The position numbers were made by a program, and so were the translations under genes. From Tubiluchus corallicola (lineage: Eukaryota; Priapulida; Priapulimorpha; Priapulimorphida; Tubiluchidae): a stretch of 64,000 nt of DNA. The stretch is taken from assembly GCA_030141605.1 (NCBI GenBank), contig JAQGDQ010002380.1, positions 1 through 64,000 on the forward strand. The letters run 5' to 3'. Of the stretch, positions 57,873 through 64,000 are shown piece by piece. How positions within the stretch are numbered: position 1 is the first letter of the stretch; the number at the start of each line of letters is the position of its first letter. The notes under the pieces were generated by a model. The model was not told the DNA's origin. It was given only the letters and a program-made list of their open reading frames with translations, and ran no database searches.

Positions 57873-58110
57873 ATAGTATGTGTCCTTTTAATATTTTAAA
57901 GAGTAGATTGTTTTGACCTACAGTTTAAGATTGGGTCCGGTTTTACTTTATATAGTATGTTTCCTTTCAATATTTTAAAGAGTAGATTGTTTTGACCTAC
58001 AGTTTAAGATTGGGTCCGGTTTTACTTTATATAGTATGTTTCCTTTCAATATTTTAACGAGTAGATTGTTTTGACCTACAGTTTAAGATTGGGTCCGGTT
58101 TTTACTTTAT
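57873..58110. repeat. 79-bp tandem array, three copies
   Basis: GAGTAGATTG recurs at 57901, 57980 and 58059, exactly 79 bases apart. Units resemble the 3' part of the dispersed repeat at 56940-57030. Confidence 0.93.
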
Positions 58111-58214
58111 ATTATACTTTATATATTTTACTTTAATTTATAACACGGAATTATATAGAATAATTTTTGCTTGCATTACAATTTTTTTCTACTAATGATT
58201 GATAACTAACGATC

Positions 58215-59420
58215 ATGAAAATACTCGATTATTTTTGCAGTATGCAGGGGATAGGTGTTTGCCTGGTATTGGTATTACTGGCAGGACTATCATCTACTGA
58301 AACTCAGCCAGGTAAGTATTAATTTGGTTTCACATTTTAAATACAGTTTGACGTCGGTTAGTTAAATTATTTCGCCATTATTAGGTGTAAGACATTAAGA
58401 AAATGAACATATCTGTATCTCTATAAGTTCAGCAGTTGTTTCACTGATTGTTTGATTGGTTTTTTTCAACATGAAATTTTGACAGCAAATGTCTGGAGAA
58501 TCTTAATTAACGCTGGCGCAATTTTTGGCAAATTCTTTTTTTCATTTACGGTTTGTGTGGGATTTTGATAAAAGTAAATCAAATGTTATTGATATGAACC
58601 TTTGTTTCCGTGCCTGTGCCGTTAATGAAACACCATTGTTTAGTAGCCAAATTAGCGATGTTACTATGTTTTAAATGTGTTAATCAGAATTTAACAATCC
58701 ATTGCGATTCCTTCCATCTACGATTAACAGCTATCTGTTGGTGAGCATAAACCGCAATCGTTTGTTAAATTCTTTGTTTTCACACTACAATCAAAGACTA
58801 ATTATCCAAAACACCATATTATGGTTAGGTAATTAGTAATTACAGTAAACAGTTAAGTGTAAGTAAACTAACAGTTCCCTTGGTTGGTGACCTAATATTA
58901 TGCAATAATGAACGCTAATCCTAAAGAATTTTAAGATACTTTTCTTTCAACTCTTTTTTTTCATAACTAAACATACATGTTTATCCACTTTTGCTAGCTT
59001 CAAGCGGAAAATTAATTTTTTTTCTTCCTTTGACTCTAGGTCCTCATAATATTAATTTTAAATACGTAAAGGTTAAATTATTATTAAAAGATAGGCACGT
59101 GTGTCTCTTCTTTCCCATTATTGAACATTATTTTATTATAAACTAACACATTCGTATAACGTTCAATTTTCATTCGTCTTAAATGCAAAATCTGATAATT
59201 TTTTATTATCTGATACATGCGCATTAACTAATTAATTATATTAGTAACAATTCTGAGAGGGTGGCTGACCTCGATGACTTATAGTTCTTTCGCCACCCTT
59301 TCACCACTAATCAATAATTACTTTTGCACTTTGTAATGTTGTATTATTGTATGTTGTATAGATTTATAAATCTGTTAGTTATGTATTTTGCTATTTTAAA
59401 AATGGTGATAAACTAATAAA

Positions 59421-59466
<46 letters not shown>

Positions 59467-62400
59467 TACTCATGGGATTGAATTAAGAACGCCCGCGTTC
59501 ACACGTGTCTGTGTTGTCTAGTCATTGGTTTGAATTCCAAAGGTTTCTGGTTCAAATATATTGTGTTCACTTTACCAATAACTGATAATCTCGAATTTAA
59601 ACTTATAACTAATTAGCTAATTATTTTATTTAATTACTTTCCAGAAGTTCCAAGTCATCTTCATGACTACGATTCCTACGTGCGGTTCTGCTTTTACCCG
59701 GGGGAGGCAGCTCGACGTCCCGCGCCAGCCACGTTCTTACCAGAAGACATCGACCCCTCAACTTGCACGCACATCGTGTTTGGATACGCCACAATATTGG
59801 ATAATGAGCTGACGGCCAAGTCAGAGTCAGATTTAGGTAAGTTGCTTGTTGCAAAGTGCTTTTGCCAATATGGTGTTATTGTTTACCATCCAAAGAAATT
59901 TCTGTGCTCATTGCGATGATGATGATGATTATGGCGACGACGACAACGATGATGATTCAGCTTTAAGTAGAACAGACAAACAAAGCTGCAATGAGATTTT
60001 TTATTGCCCACGATAAATTACGAATTACAACTACATAACAGAGATTAGTCACACAGGGCAACTACACGTAGCATTTTTTAATTTTTTTATATGACTGTCT
60101 TTCGTATCGAACACGCAACCTCCTGTACGGAGCTCGGACGTTTTACCTATCAGGCTACGCAGCCACTGTATTTGCCTAAGTGTTTGAAGAGAGACAGTAC
60201 GACGTGACTATTAAACGAATACACAACATTGTCGTTCTGGCTATTGAGATTGCAAGCTGAGGTAAAAAGGTATCGAGGTTTAGGGACTGAAGTCGTGGAC
60301 ACTGGGTAGTGGGTTTTGAGTTTAAACAGGTACTGTGGGTAGAAATACCAAAAAACGTCAGGTCTATTTTATACACTCCCGAAATACTTTTCAGATTGCA
60401 CGCAAAGTGTTAAAATTACTTGAAGATCACCAGTCGAATATTCATTCACGAAAAAAGGTTTATAAATAGAAGTAAATAAGTATAATCATTTTACTAGTTT
60501 TACAATCTGTTCACAAACCTACTAAATTGACAATATGATAAAAATCATGGTTTTTTGGTTCTTTTCTTAGAGAAGCGGTACGAAATCTCGACTTCACACT
60601 TAATCGCATTTAGATATAGATCTAGTAACTAATTTAATCTACAGCCAAAGGGAAGAAATAAAATGAGGTCTGCAACATCTTGATGGCTCTGCTTGTTAAA
60701 TGGTTTCAGCTTATCGTAGCCCCGAATGCACCACTCATATTTTACGCCTAGCACACGAACGCAGCGCACCCTGTGCTTAACTCCCCAGCCTGTGGTATCA
60801 TTGATGACTTTCTTTTCTGGCTAATTATCACATTGGACACAATTCAATTCAATTCAATAATTTTTTATTTGGCTGATTTGCAACACAAAACATTAAACTA
60901 TATACGTAATGATAGCAACAATGCGATAACAAAAACAGGTATGGTTTGAAAATTCTACAGAGTAGGATCGTGAACTTTCCAGACTCACCCCGAGACATGT
61001 CTTCTGTTCCTGAAATGGTAACTCGCGTAATTTCGTAACTTTGAAGCTCGTAGCTCTAATTTTAAATGCTTTTACTCACTTTCTGCATATAGTATTTTTT
61101 AGCACTTCTAGTTTTAGTCTAGGTAAATTTTAATTGTATGTTTTTGTGGCTTTTATGCTGAAATAAATAGTACAATGAATGGATCAATCATAAATCAATC
61201 ATTCTGACATGCTCTTCTCCTCACTTCTTAGCTTAACAAACCCAAATGAGGTTCAGTTTTAGTTATTTCAATGGCAAATAAAAAAAATTGATTTAATTTT
61301 GCTTTAATTTTGTTGCGTTTTTCCAACTTTTTTGTTAAATGATAAAGCACATAAAAATTGACGATATAAAACACATTGAAAAATCCCTGGTAAAGACCTA
61401 CTTAACAATAACCAAGGTACACGGTGCAAGAAAGCAACAAACTGAACAAAGACCTGATCAAGTAAAAGTGCATTCAAAGCTGTGGTACAAGGAAAAAACC
61501 TAATGAAGCAATGAGTATTGAAGTAACTTTCCACAAATTTTATATTTTGTCAGAATTTCAAGAGGCCATTTATGCACTTTAACCCATGTCACAAAAATGA
61601 TGTGTCGCATTCATTGTTAAACCAAATTTTGAGCTAAACGTTTTTTAAAACATCGTTATTGCATTGTTTAAGACGCTGGTTGGGCTTTAAATTGCTATTT
61701 GCAGTAATACCTAACTAAAAAATCCGTTTGCACTAACTGTTTCTGTCGAAGCATTTAATAAAATTCTTTTTTAGAATTGTTTCAGAGAATCCTGGCCCTA
61801 AAAAACCAAAATCCAGATCTGAAGGTACTGCTAGCAGTAGGCGGTTGGGCAGAAGGTTCACAGCGTTTCAGCAATATGGCGTGGTCTCTCAACTCACGTC
61901 TTACCTTTGTTAATTCTGTACTTCATTTCCTGAGACAATATGGTTTCGATGGACTAAATGTCGACTGGGAGTTTCCGGGCTACGAACGAAGAGGTGGACA
62001 TCCTTCAGATAGAGACAATTTACCACTGCTCTTAGAGGTATTGATATAAAAATATTAGTAGTATTTGACAGGCTATAACACTCTAACTGCTTTGCTCTTG
62101 AAATTCATCTTTTCAAGCATTTTAAAGCAGGTTGTTAGTTCTGCTAGTTGACCGTCGGTTCTTCGTGTCTATATGGTGTAGTTTTGGCTTGAACAAATTA
62201 ATGCAAAGTGAGGACTCTTCTTACCCAATATCTCTGTGTCAATTTTAAATTTATGTACAATTGTGTGTTTAATTTTTAGGAGCTTCACAAGATCTTTACG
62301 ATGGAAGCCAAGTTTTCCGGCAACAATCAACTAATCTTGGCCACCACGATACCGGGCGCTAAATACTGGATAGATTTGGGTTACGACATCCCGAAAATCT

Positions 62401-64000
62401 CTTCGTGCGTTTATAAATACGTTTCTTATTTTTGATGAAAATAATTGGTACTAATAACGCTATTTAAAAGTTGAATTATCAGTGAATGATAAATTATTAT
62501 GTAGAAGATAACCGCCCTGCAGGTCAAGTGACTAACCTCAAAATTGTCCTTGAAATCTATCATCTACTACCATTAATCCTTGCAAAGCGCCTTGTGTAAA
62601 AAACATCTCTGGTTATTTGTGCTCAAAGAGAAAAAGCTTCTCATAATATTCTTGATTTCTAAATGCAGGTTTAGTGATTATTTACCAATGATGACTTATC
62701 ACCTTAATGGAATATGGAACAAACACGCTGGTCATGGAAGTCCTTTGCATCCTCACTCCTACGATGTGGACAAAACTGCGAATATTGTAAGTGAAGAGGT
62801 CGCCTTTGAAATATCTTTGTTTTTAGTAATTTCAGTTAAGTGTAAGACAACTTGGAAAATCACACACAAGCAAGGGCAGCATTTTTGTGTCATGTGTGTG
62901 AAAGGGATAAATTATTGGAAAATCACGGAAGCACTTTTGAGACTAATAGCTATGAAGATGCGGTATGATCGTTTTCCTTAGATAACCTAGTAATCTTCCA
63001 TGCCATATAGTGTTCCTTGGTTTTTAGGGTACTTGGATAACCTAATAATCTTCCATGCCATGTAGTGTTCCTTAGTTTTTAGTGTACTTGGATAACCTAA
63101 TAATCTTCCATGCCATGTAGTGTTCCTTAGTTTTTAGTGTACTTAGATAATCTAATAATCTTCCATGCCATATAATGTTCCTTAGTTTTTAGTGTACTTA
63201 GATAACCTAATAATCTTCCATGCCATGTAGTGTTCCTTAGTTTTTAGGGTACTTAAATAACCTAGTAATCTTTCATGTCATATAGCGTTCCTTAGTTTTT
63301 AGTGTACTTAGATAATCTAATAATCTTCCATGCCATGTAATGTTCCTTAGTTTTTAGTGTACTTAGATAATCTAATAATCTTCCATGCCATGTAATGTTC
63401 CTTAGTTTTTAGCGTACTTAGATAATCTAATAATCTTCCATGCCATATAATGTTCTTTAGTTTTTAGTGTACTTAGATAATCTAATAATCTTCCATGCCA
63501 TGTAGTGTTCCTTAGTTTTTAGTGTACTTAGATAATCTATTAATCTTCCATGCCATGTAGTGTTGCTTAGTTTTTAGTGTACTTAGATAATCTAATAATC
63601 TTCCATGCCATGTAGTGTTCCTTAGTTTTTAGTGTATTTAGATAATCTAATAATCTTCCATGCCATATAACGTTCCTTAGTTTTTAGTGTACTTAGACAA
63701 TCTAATAATCTTCCATGCCATATAGCGTTCCTTAGTTTTTAGTGTACTTAGATAATTTAATAATCTTCCATGCCATATAGCGTTCCTTAGTTTTTAGTGT
63801 ACTTAGATAACCTAAATCCTATTATCGTTGCTTTTTTTTAAGGAATTCATCGTCCAATATTGGATAAACCATGGAACGGATCCAAAGAAATTGCTGCTGG
63901 GAATTCCTCTTTTTGGACAGACTTACACTCTCCAAGACCCATCTGACCACATGTTAAATGCACCTATTGTAGGAAGTGGCAAGGCTGGACACATGTATCA
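58215..64000 (+). CDS. GH18 chitinase or chitinase-like secreted protein (6 exons, 3' end outside window)
   Basis: Exons 58242-58311 (or from 58215), 59645-59836, 61775-62037, 62280-62404, 62669-62786 and 63843-64000 join in phase to about 308 residues. Residues 1-23 are a signal peptide (GVCLVLVLLAGL core). GH18 landmarks: LPEDIDPSTCTHIVFGYA; KVLLAVGGW (104-112); catalytic-loop FDGLNVDWE with the acid Glu153; LPMMTYHLNG (222-231); LLLGIPLFGQTY. Chitinases cleave beta-1,4-linked GlcNAc outside the cell in digestion, moulting, shell formation or defence. Two canonical acidic positions differ: Asn149 replaces Asp in DGxDxDxE, and His228 replaces Asp in the usual MxYDxxG. Activity may therefore be reduced, or the protein may act as a lectin. 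The C-terminal barrel and any chitin-binding domain lie beyond the window. Confidence 0.93.
58242..58311 (+). CDS. Chitinase exon 1, signal peptide
   Basis: ATG at 58242 is followed by a classic hydrophobic signal and a donor GTAAGT. An in-frame ATG nine codons upstream (58215) could also start. TTATTTTTGCAG just before 58242 looks like an acceptor, so a 5' UTR intron is possible, and the shorter start gives the better signal peptide. Confidence 0.85.
58312..59644. other. Chitinase intron 1
   Basis: 1.3 kb. The 3' part (about 59255-59470) resembles a LINE 3' end: GACCTCGATGACTTATAG-type text, then TAATAAACTTGC and a (TTGC)n tail at 59421-59460. The rest is AT-rich without features. Confidence 0.55.
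59421..59470. repeat. (TTGC)n / (TTAC)n tetranucleotide run
   Basis: Ten TTGC units changing to TTAC. Possibly the tail repeat of a LINE copy. Confidence 0.95.
59645..59836 (+). CDS. Chitinase exon 2
   Basis: 192 nt between TTACTTTCCAG and GTAAGT. It encodes YVRFCFYPGEAARR in place of the usual VCYFTNWSQYR, then FLPEDIDPSTCTHIVFGYA. Confidence 0.92.
59837..61774. other. Chitinase intron 2
   Basis: 1.9 kb with a tRNA-like SINE head on the minus strand (60091-60166), short GAT repeats near 59918-59955 and an ATTCA run near 60845. Otherwise featureless. Confidence 0.6.
60091..60166 (-). repeat. tRNA-derived SINE head
   Basis: The minus strand has GTGGCTG at the 5' end, an A-box TAGCCTGATAGG, a CTCC/GGAG anticodon-like stem, a good B box (GTTCGATAC) and a 3' CAGTCAT able to pair with the 5' end through G-U pairs. 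The base before the anticodon is not U and A14 is missing, so it is not a working tRNA. An AT-rich tail follows. Confidence 0.5.
61775..62037 (+). CDS. Chitinase exon 3, catalytic motif
   Basis: 263 nt between TTCTTTTTTAG and GTATTG. It holds LLAVGGWAEGSQRFSNM and FDGLNVDWEFPG. Catalytic Glu and the preceding Asp are intact; the first motif Asp is intact; the second is Asn. Confidence 0.96.
62280..62404 (+). CDS. Chitinase exon 4
   Basis: 125 nt between TTTAATTTTTAG and GTGCGT, phase 0 to 2. It encodes LILATTIPGAKYWIDLGYDI, the GH18 strand LLSAAVPAG equivalent. Confidence 0.92.
62669..62786 (+). CDS. Chitinase exon 5
   Basis: 118 nt between CTAAATGCAG and GTAAGT. It encodes SDYLPMMTYHLNGIWNKHAG, where relatives have MxYDFHGxW, and NxPLHP. 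Confidence 0.92.
62981..63815. repeat. 55-bp minisatellite, 15 copies, in chitinase intron 5
   Basis: TAATCTTCCA recurs every 55 bases from 62991 to 63761. The unit holds GATAATCTAATAATCTTCCA, TGCCATGTAGTG and CCTTAGTTTTTAGTGTACTT. Each unit offers a CCTTAGTTTTTAG acceptor-like word. The array ends about 30 bases before the real acceptor of exon 6. Confidence 0.97.
63843..64000 (+). CDS. Chitinase exon 6 (runs off window)
   Basis: From CTTTTTTTTAAG at 63842 the frame is open to the window end. It encodes FIVQYWINHGTDPKKLLLGI then PLFGQTYTL, the GH18 VQxWLxxGxPxxKLxLGxPxYG signature. Confidence 0.93.

Noticed and set aside
60091-60166. Functional tRNA gene
   Set aside because: The base before the anticodon is not U, A14 is missing and the T stem has a mismatch; an AT-rich tail fits a SINE.
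62981-63815. CRISPR-like array
   Set aside because: Contiguous 55-bp units without unique spacers in an animal intron; a minisatellite.

Overview
This window is animal nuclear DNA: AT-rich, intron-rich, full of microsatellites and hAT, LINE and SINE-like debris, with GT-AG introns and no prokaryotic features. The genes fit an invertebrate bilaterian, but the sequence does not let me name the phylum. Introns run from a few hundred bases to 11 kb. Almost all open frames of 60-120 codons lie in simple repeats or are chance frames. The real coding sequence is in 24 short exons that chain in phase.

Layout. (1) 1-7537: an inverted duplication of about 2.2 kb arms around a 3.2 kb spacer. Both arms carry the first two visible exons of a neuron-navigator (NAV) type calponin-homology (CH) domain; the exon sequences are identical between arms while the introns differ. 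(2) 6237-27490, plus strand: the CH exons continue into a Ser-rich basic linker of NAV type. The next exon is not obvious. (3) 32590-37347: a 4.7 kb near-perfect palindrome inside an intron or intergenic gap. It is visibly GC-richer than its host, has coding-dense arms, and carries in each arm a TATA-binding-protein-like ORF, an overlapping 170-residue ORF and a small basic ORF. It looks like a snap-back (fold-back) copy of part of a large DNA virus or virus-like transposon. This is the most unusual object in the window. (4) 37808-51910, plus strand: twelve in-phase exons of a Dbl-homology/pleckstrin-homology (DH-PH) Rho guanine nucleotide exchange factor, nearest in my memory to the PLEKHG5/6/7 group, ending with a stop and an AATAAA signal. 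(5) 51960-58200: repeats plus one unrecognised, apparently decayed coding-like stretch. (6) 58215-64000, plus strand: the 5' part of a secreted glycosyl hydrolase family 18 chitinase or chitinase-like protein, running off the window end.

How the pieces may work together. The CH/Ser-rich exons and the RhoGEF exons are on the same strand. No terminator or promoter is evident between them, no further NAV exons (coiled coil, AAA ATPase) appear, and the first RhoGEF exon found is an internal exon. They may be one gene encoding CH, Ser-rich linker and DH-PH, or two adjacent genes with undetected end exons. The known splice phases do not join directly, so at least one more exon is needed; a phase-compatible 44-nt candidate is noted. 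Several hAT-type miniature elements have convincing 8-bp target duplications.
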